NCBI RefSeq assembly: GCF_030704535.1 | Contig: NC_081813.1 | Coordinates: 528,501 to 592,500, forward strand | Direction of reading: 5' to 3' | DNA: 64,000 bases | Source of the DNA: Vitis vinifera | Lineage: Eukaryota > Streptophyta > Magnoliopsida > Vitales > Vitaceae | In this document: in pieces, positions 14,401 to 28,000 of the stretch | Numbering within the stretch: the stretch's first letter is position 1 | Layout: the number at the start of each line of letters is the position of its first letter | Program-made: the position numbers and the translations under genes | Notes under the pieces: generated by a model | Seen by the model: the letters and a program-made list of their open reading frames with translations, nothing else | Told to the model about the DNA's origin: nothing | Database searches by the model: none

Positions 14401-14466
14401 TCCCATCTCAATGGTGTCTATGCTAGCTTGGTTAGGGCTGAGACTGAAGCCAGTGCTTTTTCTTGA
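8411..14466 (+). CDS. Full-size ABCB (P-glycoprotein-type) transporter with long N-terminal extension
   Basis: ATP-driven membrane exporter, architecture TMD-NBD-TMD-NBD; plant ABCBs move auxin, lipids, alkaloids or xenobiotics, and the substrate here is unknown. Exons by eye: 8411-9598, 9742-9796, 9876-10078, 10217-10381, 10468-10763, 10853-11169, 11281-11504, 11599-13530, 14119-14466, giving about 1,575 residues against roughly 1,250 for usual plant ABCBs. The excess is a cytosolic extension of about 330 residues with a His-rich stretch (about 248-305) and an acidic run (about 317-327). TM1 follows [22 protein letters not shown]1: Walker [10 protein letters not shown] (about 719), LSGGQKQR (about 824), Walker [16 protein letters not shown]2: Walker [10 protein letters not shown] (about 1364), LSGGQKQR (about 1468), [12 protein letters not shown]. 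Both sites look competent. The start was chosen as the first ATG in frame with the extension. Confidence 0.93.
13531..14118 (+). other. Last intron of ABCB gene
   Basis: 588-base AT-rich intron between the NBD2 Walker A exon and the NBD2 signature exon. Contains the phrase CCAAACATGG at about 13878, a common edge motif of plant MITEs, but I could not define a partner end. Splicing as given joins LPQGYETQ to [12 protein letters not shown], as expected for the family. Confidence 0.6.
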
Positions 14467-16051
14467 TAGAAATCAACCCATTTAAACATCGCCAAAATTG
14501 ACTCATTACCTTTATTACAGAGAAATTGAACTTCATCTTAATATAGTGATTGTAAGGTCTATATTCCATGTCATGTAGGGAGGAAAAGTTTCTAGTGTTC
14601 ATTATCCGCAATGCTTCTAAACTGGTGGGAATTTTTTAAATTCGTGAGGGTGGTATGGGCCAAAAATAGATAATATCCAGCCAATATTGATAAAATTGTT
14701 TAGTAAAAAAGTATTTAGAATCAATGTTTGACATCTCTCAAAAATTAGATGTTCCTATTTGGTATCCATAACAAGTGATGCCTTTAAACTAATTGAATTT
14801 AAAGCCTTAATGATGTTTTTGAACTAATTAAACGTATTTTAAAGCCCTGAAGACATGAACAATATCAATTCAGGATTATTAAGTCTTTGTGCTATGATTC
14901 TATCAATTTTTATGATTGTAAGTTTCTTAACCAATTTTAAATTAACAAATTGAGAAAATTTTAGTTTAAATGACATTAAATTATTAGTCATAAACTTTCA
15001 ATTTTGTTATGTTATAGGAACATAATTATAACATGTTCTAAATGTTCTTTTTCTCCTTTTTTTTTTGGTTTCTGGTTTTTGTTTTTGTTTTTTTTTTCTA
15101 AAAGGAATGCCAATAGAAGAGCCAAATTTCAAAGGAAGTGAATGTGACTCTACAAACATTCTCCAACATGGCCCATAGGTGAGGGTTGAGGAGGCATACA
15201 AGAAGGCTCACCTTTCCAATGGCTCCATTCCCTCTACTCGAAAAGGGAGATGCCACCAGGAAGAGACCCACAACTTTCTCACCAAAATAACCCTCTAATA
15301 CTCTAAGGAAACCTCCCACATAACCTTCCCATACAGGGTACATTCAACATTTTGCATGGCACTCATGGCCCATATGCCTAATTCTCCCATGTAAATACGT
15401 TCTCTTACCTTTGAAGCCAAGTGAAATTGATGGTTACGTGCCTGGCATGCAAAGCTAAAGAGGTTGTGGTTCAACGATGGAGAAACTACTATCAAACTTG
15501 TCCTGTTCTCCACCATCTTTGCAACACTTGTTTCTTCCTTCTCTTCTCAGAGTGGTCTCTTCAGTTGCCCTTTTTCTGCTTCCTCCAGGTATTTATCACA
15601 TATTTCAATTGGGTTTTCTCCATTTTATTGTCTTCAATTATCTTATTAGTATTTTGATTCACCTGAACTGCTACTGTTACATTTCAAAAGGAAATTACTA
15701 GGAATGTTACCTTAGGAAAAGGAAGATTAGAGTGGGAAAATGATTGGGTTTTGGGGTTGTTTCATGGAAATTGGATGAACCCATTGAAATTACAGAGGGT
15801 TTTCAGAGTTCATTTCTTAAAATTCCATGTTTAGAACAATGGGTTTATCCAATTTTTCCTGGGACATTCATGAGGCTAAACCCTAAATAATTTTGAGGGT
15901 TTTGGGTCAAAAGATCAGGTAACTGATACTACTATTTGGTATTGCATTGGTTCTGTAAAATACAGATGATCTGGGTAAACTTTCTGGATTTGTATCAGCA
16001 AAAAATCTTGGTCTAGACAGATTTATTTTTGGAAAAGAGAGGGCAAAGGGA
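14467..16051. other. Intergenic and leader region, ABCB to CORD
   Basis: Holds the ABCB 3' UTR, about 600 bases of AT-rich DNA, then a less AT-rich stretch (15100-15590) that probably includes the CORD promoter and a 5' UTR exon. A good donor (CCTCCAG|GTATTT) lies at about 15588, suggesting a leader intron ending shortly before the ATG at 16052. Open frames on both strands at 15007-15700 look like chance. Confidence 0.4.
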
Positions 16052-18726
<2,675 letters not shown>

Positions 18727-20235
18727 TTCAGCAAAAGGGGATGACTTTAGGATTGTAAGTTTCTTTCTTGCAAAGGAATAACTTAATATTTAAGGCAATC
18801 TGCATTGCCAAGTAATGATAACTTAAGCCAAACAGAAGCTACTGTAAGTTTGGCCAAACATGTTTGAAATACAAATATGTTTTAAGTTATTTGTGTACCA
18901 GAACAAATAAGGCCATTGAGGCTAATTTCAATAAAAGCTTGAGAATTCATTCATTCCCTTGATATTTTCTGTCATTGCACTATGTTCTGATCAAGTAAAG
19001 GGCAGATTGTTACTTCCTTTCCTCTGGGGGAATGCCCAATGTGCCTCTTTTTCTCTCATCCAGCATTACCCAGAAGAATCAGATAACCAGTCAGCCCCAG
19101 CTGTTTGGAGAACTAGACCAAAGTATTATTGGGTTGAGATGGTCAGCTGCCTAATATTGAATTCAAGCTTCAAAGACAGCTAGTAACTAACTCACCTGCG
19201 TTGTCTTCTGTCCTGCTTGATCATTCTAAGGTTTCGGTTATAGGGGATAGGATCCAAGTGGGAGAGCCAGGGCACATGTAAAATCTCAGATCCAGGTGCT
19301 GATTGATCCAGCATGTGCCCTGCTTCTCCAGCATGGTTTAGCTACCCCAAGTAGGTTACTTGAGCGTCATAACAACACTTGGTTTTGCAATTGCCTCAAT
19401 GAAAGAATGTCTCAAAACCCGAAACAAGTCCTGCAGCTAAGACAAAGGGATCATGGTTAAGTCACAGGATTCACACAAGTTCTGCTATAGTGTCATTATG
19501 GAGGAAAAGTTTACTTATATTCTATAAGCCATGATGATTAGCTTACATGGAACCAACCAGTGAGGTCGGCCAGCATTTTTTCTTGTATGGTTGAGGGTGG
19601 GTGGTTGGTCCAGTGGCTGGACTCATAAAATCAAAGTGTTCTTTAAGCAAATCCAAGATGCGTGTGGAAAACAAATGAACTTTGGCTGAGTGACTGTTGA
19701 GGTTTGGCTGCCAAAAAGGCAGTCCATGAGGTGGTGATAGTACAATCAATTTCAAGGAAGAAATTTACCAGATGCCGACATAAGGTATTCCCTCAACCAA
19801 AGGCCGGTCACCCACCATTGACCTATTTGGAGATCTAAGAGGGCTGGAAGTTCTAAATTTATAATGCCGGCCTGCCGCTCAACAAAGGTATTCAGATGGC
19901 TAAATTGTTTATTCATACAATTATTATCATACCATAGTTCGTTCAATCATCTTAGGTGACAGACAGAATGTTTCAATTTGGAATGGCATTGGAAAGGGGA
20001 GCAGATGAAACCGAAAAATATTAGCAGTCAAGATTCCAATTCATATATTTTCAATCCACACTTACACAAGAAGTACCTCACTCATTTGACGAAAACAGCA
20101 GCAAACAATAATAACCATCTTGCTATCTACAAAATGTTGCTAAAATTTACGTGTACCAGTCTTTCAAACTCTTTTATATGAATCTATGTCCATCTCGAAA
20201 GAAGCATCATATGACATCCATTGAGTACAGAAGCC
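18727..20235. other. Intergenic between CORD and AlkB genes, hosts MIR164
   Basis: CORD 3' UTR, a miR164 hairpin at 19242-19348, and the far downstream flank of the AlkB gene (convergent to CORD). Outside the hairpin I see no protein gene; short frames at 18959-19183 and 19543-19755 have no recognisable similarity. The primary miRNA promoter should lie to the right of the hairpin, between 19350 and 20235, since the precursor is on the minus strand. Confidence 0.6.
19242..19348 (-). ncRNA. MIR164 precursor hairpin
   Basis: The minus strand carries a 21-nt sequence at 19330-19310 that begins UGGAGAAGCAGGGCACAU and ends GCU, a miR164 variant (usual form ends ACGUGCA). It sits on the 5' arm. The opposite arm (19279-19258) reads as its near-complement, AUGUGCCCUGGCUCUCCC, with one small mismatch zone, giving a clean duplex. 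The loop is about 30 nt (19280-19309). A basal stem is visible from AGGGGATAG at 19242-19250 pairing with CTACCCC at 19342-19348. miR164 directs cleavage of NAC-domain mRNAs (CUC1/2, NAC1, ORE1) in organ boundary formation, lateral rooting and senescence. The plus-strand transcript would not give the canonical mature sequence. No folding program was run. Confidence 0.92.
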
Positions 20236-23185
20236 TTAATACTGTCTGAATGTCAGGTTCAAACGGCCAGGACGGAGATTTGTTTCTTTCAACAGGACCT
20301 GAGGAGAAGTATTTGGGAGAATGGAAGCTACCCCATGAAAAATACGTCTAGATTCACCCCCGAAGATCAAAACATCTCCTGATTCCAATAAAACTTCGTC
20401 TGCATTGAAAACATCTCTCTGATTACTATATAAGAATTTTGCAGAGTCGCCAATGGAGAAGGAGACCACTGGTAGTCCTTTCCGAAGAGTCTCTTCTGTT
20501 TCGTCTCTATCCTGAATGGGATAAAGCAGATGATATCAATGAGTTCGCTAAGTGCAGCAAGGTTACAGAGCAGTGATGTATTTGTCAAGATAAGCCAATG
20601 ATTTGTCTAAAATGCATCCAACAAGGTGAATATGATGACATACTGCTTGTTACGAACCTGATGGAGACCAAGACGACCACTAGTTGTGTAAAAATTGACA
20701 ATACAGATGTCTGGTATCATCCAAGGAAGTTCTTTTTCCACCTTGCTTGCTTCAATTTTTTCTTTTGAAAGAAGTGCTTGTGAATCTTGGATTGCTTCTT
20801 TAACCAAATGAAAAAATTCATCAGGAATAGGAGGTGGTTTAGCATTATCAACTGGTCGTTCATCTTCATATTTGCCCGTCTCAGGGTCCCAATTCTTTCC
20901 AAGGCACATCATCTGCAAATTCAGTTTACCTCCATCTCGATAACCAGGTTGGTAGAAGCCTCCAGATCCCAGACCAAGTTCTTGACATTTCTTTACTATT
21001 TTAACCTAGAAGCATATAAATGGTCACGACAAGGTCAGCAAACATGTAATCAAAGAAAAATGGAAAGAGAGATAGCCAAGCCATTTCTTTAGCATCTGAA
21101 ATCTTTTTTATTGAGCTAAACTAATTAGGAAGTGATAGATAGAAATTAAACAATATGGGTGCTAGTGTGTTGGTTGAAAAGGATTCGAAGGTCTAATCTA
21201 TTGGCTTGAATATGGGCCAACACCAACACAAAGAACAAATGTTCAGATTTCTTACTGACCAAAGAGGGTGTCTCGTTACCACTATTCTGGTATAGTCCAG
21301 AAATTTGCTGACATATTTCTCTGACTTCAACTATCTACAGATGACCTTTTGACATGAAATTTAGAAGCCAAATAATGGTGATTTGTTCTATTAAATGTCT
21401 CTAAGAAATGGCAGGTAGGTTATCATATATACCTGGAACTCAAAATTTTGCTACATGTCAATGAAAGGAAACTTCAGTTACATTCTTGGCATTTAAAGGG
21501 GAAGGACTTAACAAATCATACTATAAAAAGAAATGAGAAACAAATAGCAGTACCTGATCACTGGAGGAAATGTAACCCTTCAGAAGAACCATTCCAGACC
21601 TTATCACGTCTCCTTTTAGCCCTTCTTCAGCCCGCTTGCTTTCTCTTCGCTTTTCTCTATTCTTTGAAAGTAAAGGAGCTTTTAGGACTATGGAAGTTCC
21701 AGTTTTCACTGGGCAGATATCAAAAGGCTCAACTACCCCTGGATGCTCAGAAAGCTCTATATTTCCAGTGCCTATGGTCTTGCTAAGAGAATTTTTCTCA
21801 AATTGGGGTCCTTTGTTCTGGAAAGGCATACTGTTAATACCATATTTAATTGGAGTCTGAATCTGAGACTCATTCTGCAGGTTTTTAGTATTTTCTTTGA
21901 GTGAGAGATCATACAATGGGGGAAGGTGATTCTCATGGGCTGAATCTGAAGCAGATGAGCACCCAGATGGTTGTGAGCTACTGCTTGCTGTCTCTAGTGG
22001 ATTTTGTCCATGCTGATTTATACCCATATGGGAAAGTCCTTCGCTATTACCAGATGACGGCCGATCCTGCTTGTAAGAATGCCCTAATGTGAGTTCATGC
22101 TCAGATTGCCTTGAAATACTACCTGGTGACGGCTGCTTTGGAGCTTCCCTTCTGTTAGGGGGTGTTCCATCCTTGCACTCAAGAGCATCATTAGTCGAAT
22201 GTCTACCAGCTCCAACCTGTAGTTTGGAAAAGAAACAATGCCCATGAAAGCCCATCTGTAAATCTTCACCTTGCTATCATCTATAACATATAGCAAAGTA
22301 AGCAGTACAAAAATAGACAGAAAATAACAAACTTGGCAATCAATGTTAGTTAATACGAAAATTTTCTTCTAATTGCTTTTCTATCTGAACCACAGGACAT
22401 CAAACCACGATGGAAAGAGTTGTAAAACACAAAATCATGCCCCCAAATTTGATGTTTTTTAACTATCAATTTAACCCAAAACACTTAATCCCCTAGGTGA
22501 TGAGCTGATAAAGTATATTAAACTAATTAACACTTAGGCTAATGGCCTCAACACCCCTAGTTACGTCCAACCTCTTCTTATACACATGTTCAAATGATTT
22601 GGAATAAACAAGTGGTGATGTATGAACCCAAGACCTTCACGAAATTAACGGTTCGTTTGGCAACATTATCAAGTACCGTTCTGAAAAAAAAGTCTTTGAG
22701 AACAGTTCTTAAAAATAATTCTCAATTGTTTTCAGGAACCAAACAGTTTTCTAGGATTATTTCCCATGAAAGTACTGCATCCTTATGCACAATGCAAAAT
22801 TTTTCAGTGTATTTTTCGCATTAAAAGCACTGCCAAACGGACACTTAAGCTGCTCGTGAGGAATGGTTTTAGCTTGATATATATAGTCAGAAACAAGATA
22901 TGTAATGACACATTTCCACATTCAGACGCCATGCATGTAAAATTCTACAATTCCTACACTAATATCCACGCCTGAAACACACAAATCATAAAAAAAAAAT
23001 CATACAAGATCACCAAAACCAGCAACTGCCCAATTCAAACGGCACCGTCTCACTACGCGCAAGATCAGAACAAATTGAGAGGGATTCAATTTTCTTACGG
23101 GTACATAACGAAGTGAGGTTCCGACCCCAGACCGCGAGGATCGTCCCCTGTATCCTCCGGCCCTTCGAGCACTACCCCGGTTCAT
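20236..23185 (-). CDS. AlkB-family 2-oxoglutarate/Fe(II) dioxygenase (ALKBH1-like plant clade)
   Basis: Oxidative demethylase fold of the AlkB family; substrate (DNA, RNA or other) not predictable here. Exons by eye, in transcript order: 23185-23099, 22216-21554, 21005-20658, 20511-20236, all phase 0, giving about 457 residues. The iron and 2-oxoglutarate residues are intact: H365 and D367 (LHQ|D, split by the last intron), H425 (IFHGV), R449 and R455 (RLNLTFR). Before the core lies SGMVLLKGYISSSDQ joined to VKIVKKCQELGLGSGGFYQPGY, typical of the plant clade that includes, from memory, At3g14140, At3g14160 and At5g01780. The N-terminus is Arg/Gly-rich (MNRGSARRAGGYRGRSSRSG), perhaps nucleic-acid binding, followed by about 220 low-complexity residues. 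The start is the only upstream ATG that splices in frame. Confidence 0.9.
22217..23098 (-). other. First intron of AlkB-like gene
   Basis: About 880-base intron. It holds a candidate MITE at 22650-22843 and, left of that, a segment at about 22480-22640 that looks like transposon-derived sequence common in plant intergenic DNA. Removing it joins SLRYVP to VGAGRHS in frame. No intermediate exon was recognised. Confidence 0.55.
22650..22843. repeat. Candidate MITE (hAT-like) in AlkB intron
   Basis: About 195 bases bounded by inverted ends: GGTTCGTTTGGCA on the left, TGCCAAACGGACAC on the right (shared core CGTTTGGCA). AT-rich interior without coding capacity. A target-site duplication could not be fixed by eye. 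Confidence 0.45.
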
Positions 23186-24395
23186 GTTCCTTTCCCGGAG
23201 AGCGAATCAGAGGATCGATTTGGCGTCAAGAAAACGGCAGAGATGCGATGGGGTGTGACGCAGAAGAATGGGAAGTGATGTAGAAGAAATGGAGTGACAA
23301 CAGCTTTACTCTTTCGATTGGGTATTTATTAGTAATATGGTGATGCTTCAGATTCCCTTTCCTCTTAACTTCCGGTCCACGTTTCCTTCGGGGAATTTCT
23401 ATGTTTGGTCCTCAGGAAAATTTAATGGAAAATGCAAAGTAAAGAAAATAAAGAGCAAAATAAAAGGAAAGAAAAAGTAAAAATAAATAAAAAATAAAAT
23501 TAAAGATGATAGATTTTTTTTTATTTCCTACTTCAAACTCATTTTATTTATTTTAACTTATTAATATAAATATAAAAATTAAATAATTTTAAAGTGTATA
23601 AATTTCTCATTAATTTTAATTATATTTAATTTTCTTTAAAATATTTTATAGGATAATCAAATATGAGAAAATCATTTTTTTAGCATTTTTTTTTCTTTGT
23701 ATTTTTCGGGAACCAAACATAAAAAAAAATGCCAAGAAAACAAAAATGAAATGGTGAAAAAGTAAAAATTAAAAATAAATATAAAGTTTATAAATTATTT
23801 TAAATAAAATATAAAAATAATTTATTAACTTTAAATTTATTTTTATTTTTATGTTATTATTATTATTTTTTTCTTTTCCTTGAATTTTTTATTAAACAAA
23901 CACAACTTTAATATGTTTTTTCTTTTTTCTATTACTTTCCTAAAACCAAACATAGTCTTAGTTTTCAATCTTCTAAAACGTGGCAAGAAGAAAAAAGAAA
24001 AATGTTTAGTTTTTAGTTTTTAGTTCTAATTTGGTTAACTTTCTATATGGTTAAACACCTGATTAAACTTCATCGATTGATCATAATTCTCAAAAAGAAA
24101 AATGTTTTGTTTTTAGTTTTTAGTTCTAATTTGGTTAACTTTCTATATGGTTAAACACCTGATTAAACTTCATCGATTGATCATAATTCTCCCATCGTCA
24201 TTGATTAAACATGAGATTAAATATGTATATTGTTCGTTTTAAGTCATGGAATCTCACCACTTTAAAAACAAGTCAAGAGTTTGTTAGATATATAACATAT
24301 GATACCAAAGATACTACTTTCTTTGTATAAATACTGTTGAATACAAAATTTTAAAATATATTTTTTATGTTTCAAAATTTTCTTTTAGTGCCCTA
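23186..24395. other. Intergenic, AlkB promoter to copia element
   Basis: The first 200 bases are the AlkB 5' UTR and promoter (minus strand). From about 23400 the DNA is very AT-rich with several AACCAAACATA-type phrases (about 23709, 23945), probably eroded MITEs that cannot be delimited. A 100-base tandem duplication sits at 23992-24190. No gene seen. Confidence 0.45.
23992..24190. repeat. Two-copy tandem repeat, unit 100 bp
   Basis: The block starting near 24001 (AATGTTTAGTTTTTAG) is repeated exactly 100 bases later at 24101 (AATGTTTTGTTTTTAG) and runs to 24190, where the copies part. Across the aligned span I count about one or two differences, so the duplication is recent compared with its surroundings. 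Confidence 0.9.
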
Positions 24396-24915
24396 TGTTA
24401 GATTAATTTTTGTAATTAATCTATAATTTGGGCCACACATGTAAATAATTAAAATGTGTGTGCTATCATTTAATTAAGTCTAAATATAGTGATCTAATTA
24501 ATAATTGATTAATTGGCTTAAGGGTATAATTGTCATGAGATTATTGTGTAGATACCATTAGACAATTATTATTTCTATGAGGGGCAGAAATATAATTGTG
24601 ATAAAATTAAAACTGCCCTAGCGGTTTATAAATAGGGTTATGGTCCCCATTCTACGACTGCGCATTCCAATTTCTGAAAATCCTCTCAGAGAGAAATTGA
24701 CACAGAATCTAGTGGCTAGAATTGGAAGACCATCTCAAAAGGTTTTCTTCCTATAAGGTTTCTCCTTCAATGGATTCAGATATGCTTCCACTATTATTTT
24801 TTTATTCATTGTTTTTAATCAGGAGATTCCAGTATATATGAAATTAGGGTATTCACCTTGTTAAATATTCCAGTATATATGAAATTAGGGTATTCATCTT
24901 GATTGATTTTAAACA
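24396..24915 (+). repeat. 5' LTR of copia element (520 bp)
   Basis: Starts TGTTAGATT and ends TTTTAAACA. Holds a TATA box (TATAAATA, 24627-24634), the likely element promoter. Near the 3' end a unit with the phrase CCAGTATATATGAAATTAGG occurs twice. Confidence 0.93.
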
Positions 24916-24959
24916 AGTAGTATTAGAGCCTACTCCTTGATTAATTCTTTGAGTTATTA

Positions 24960-24964
<5 letters not shown>

Positions 24965-25022
<58 letters not shown>

Positions 25023-25095
25023 ATGGATTAAGATTTATGAAATATTGAGTTGATAAATTTTATTTATTTATTTATTATTATTATTATTATTATTT
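24965..25095. repeat. (AT)n and (TTA)n microsatellites in copia leader
   Basis: About 56 bases of uninterrupted AT at 24965-25020, and TTTA/TTA repeats at about 25062-25095. Both lie between the 5' LTR and gag. Confidence 0.9.
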
Positions 25096-28000
25096 AATAG
25101 CATTTTATGATATTAATATTTAAGTTATTGATCTAGCATTTTAAATAGGCTAATTAAAGCGGAAAATCACCAAAGTGACATCTTTCGTGTAGATTAGTCT
25201 GTTTGGGGTGTTAGATATTTGTGTGTATGTGATTCATGCGGGTATTGACTGGCCCAAAGGAAAGTTAATATTTGGTCAAATTGCATACATACCTGTGGTG
25301 ATAAATATGTGATAATTATAAAGGTAACTTAATGTGAATAATAAATCAATCCAAAGATAAATTTATTATTTGACATAACTTATCATCAATGTTTGATCAC
25401 TACAACAAGAGTACCACTTACAGTTAATATTATTGTCCAAAGACTTGATATTAATGTTGTGCTAGGTATCTTGAAATGTCATAATTTGCTTTTAAATTTA
25501 AAGATTATGTGTTTAATTGCTTATTTTATGTGAGCATGATGGTTTATTTGATTCATTTTATTTTGTTCTCGATTCAGCTTTTATATCAACTACTTCTATA
25601 TCTGCCAACATCAATAATGTCCCTATGTTAAATGGGACTAATTTTAAGGACTGGAAAGAGAATATGATGATTCTCTTAGGCTGCAGGGATATAGACTTAG
25701 CCTTGAGAATGCCCAAACCCGATGAACTCAACGAGGAAAGTACTCAAGAGGATGAGGTTTATTGGGGTAAGTGGGAACGTTCAAATAGGCTAAGTCTTAT
25801 TATCATGAAGCGCGGCATTCCAGAAGCTTTCAGGGGTACGGTAACCGATGAGGTTACTAATGCCAGTGACTTCCTTGCGGAAATTCAGAAACGTTTTGCC
25901 AAAAACGATAAGGCTGAAACGAGCACGCTTTTAGCAAGCTTGATTTCAATTAAGTATAAAGGCAAGGGTAATGTTCGGGAGTACATCATGGAGATGTCTC
26001 ATCTTGCTTCAAAACTTAAGGCTTTGAAACTCGAGTTATCTGATGATTTACTCGTGCATTTGGTTCTCATCTCTCTTTCTGCACAATTTAATCAATTCAA
26101 GGTCAGTTATAACTGTCAAAATGATAAATGGACTCTTAATGAGCTCATTTCATTTTGTGTGCAAGAGGGAGAGAGATTGAAGCAAGACAAGACCGAAAGT
26201 GCTCATCTGGCTAGCACTTCCAAGGATAAGGGCAAACGAAAGAATAAGGATAATAAGGTTGCTGCTTCTAATGGTCCAGAATAAAAGAAACAGAAAGTTG
26301 AGGTAACATGTTTCTTCTGTAATAAGCCTGGACATACTAAGAAGGAATGTACCAAGTATGCTGCTTGGCGTGTTAAGAAAGGTATGTTTCTTACTTTGGT
26401 CTGTTCTGAAGTTAATTTAGCTTCAGTATCTAGAAACACATGGTGGTTAGATTCTGGTGCTACTACTCACATTTGTGTTTCTATGCAGGGTTGCTTGAGT
26501 TACCGAAAACCAAGTGATGCTGAAAGATGCATTTATGTCGGAGACGGTCAGTCGGTAGAAATAGAGGCAATAGGGCACTTTAGATTATTATTGAAATCTG
26601 GTTATTTTTTGGATTTAATAGATACTTTTGTTGTACCGTCTTTCAGACGGAATTTAATTTCAGTTTCTGTTTTGGACAAATTAGGTTATTGTTGTTCATT
26701 TGGAAACAATAGATTTACATTATCTATTAATTCAAATGCTGTAGGAACCGGTTTACTTAATGTTTATGATAATCTATATTTGTTGGAAACTGTTCCGTCC
26801 TATAATGAAACCTTGCATGTGGAATCACGAGGTACAAAATGTAAATTGAATAAAGATAATTCGGCCTCATTGTGGCACAAACGCCTAGGTCATATCTCTA
26901 AATCTAGAGTTGAGCGACTTGTGTCCGATGGGATTTTGGATTCACTTGACTTTTCAGATTTTGATATTTGTGTTGAGTGTATTAAAGGAAAACAGACCAA
27001 AACAAAGAAATTAGGTGCCAATAGAGCTACAGACGTCTTAGAATTAACTCATACAGATATTTGTGGACCATACCCTACAGCATCTTGGAATGGTCAATAG
27101 TACTTTGTAACATTCATAGACGACTATTCAAGATATGGCTACCTATTTCTTATACATGAGAAATCACAATCATTGGACGTGTTCAAAACATTTAAAGCAG
27201 AAGTTGAGTTACAACTCAACAAAAGAATAAAGAGCGTCAGATCTGACCGTGGTGGTGAATACTATGGTAGATATGACGGATCAGGTGAACAACGTCCAGG
27301 ACCATTTGCTAAATACCTAGAGGAATGTGGGATCGTCCCTCAATACACCATGCCAGGATCACCTAGCATGAATGGTGTAGCAGAAAGACGAAACCGAACT
27401 CTTAAGGACATGGTAAGGAGTATGATTAGTCATTCTACTTTACCCGAAAAACTCTAGGGTGAAGCACCCAAAACGGCAGCTTATATCCTGAATCGGGTGC
27501 CAACTAAAGCGGCTGCTAAAACGCCTTATGAGCTTTGGACGGGTCGAAAGCTCAGTTTAAAGCATTTTCATATTTGGGGATGTCCAGCTGAAGCGAGACC
27601 TTATAAGCCTCATGAAAAGAAATTGGACTCTAAAACAGTTAGCAACTACTTTATTGGCTATGCAGGGCGATCAAGGGGTTTTAAATTTTATGATCCTGCT
27701 ATTAGGTCAATTTTTGAGACGGGAACTGCAACTTTTTTTGAGGATGTTGAGTTTGGGGGGGAGAAATCAGGCTAGGAATATTGTCTTTGAGGAGGAAGAG
27801 GGATCTACTATTGCTTTTGATAATGTACAGGTTTCACTACCTATCATTGATCAAGAAGTAAATTTGGATCCTCAACCAACAGACAATATTGTTCAACCCT
27901 TAATTGCAAATGAGGACATTGCTCCTGAAGAACAAACTCAACAACCTCAAGAAAATATGCCATTAAGGAGATCCACTAGAGAGAGGAGAAATGCAATTTC

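Noticed and set aside
19250-19340. miR164 read from the plus strand
   Set aside because: The plus strand gives GGGAGAGCCAGGGCACAU on the 5' arm, which differs from miR164 in the seed; the canonical seed UGGAGAAGC is only on the minus strand.
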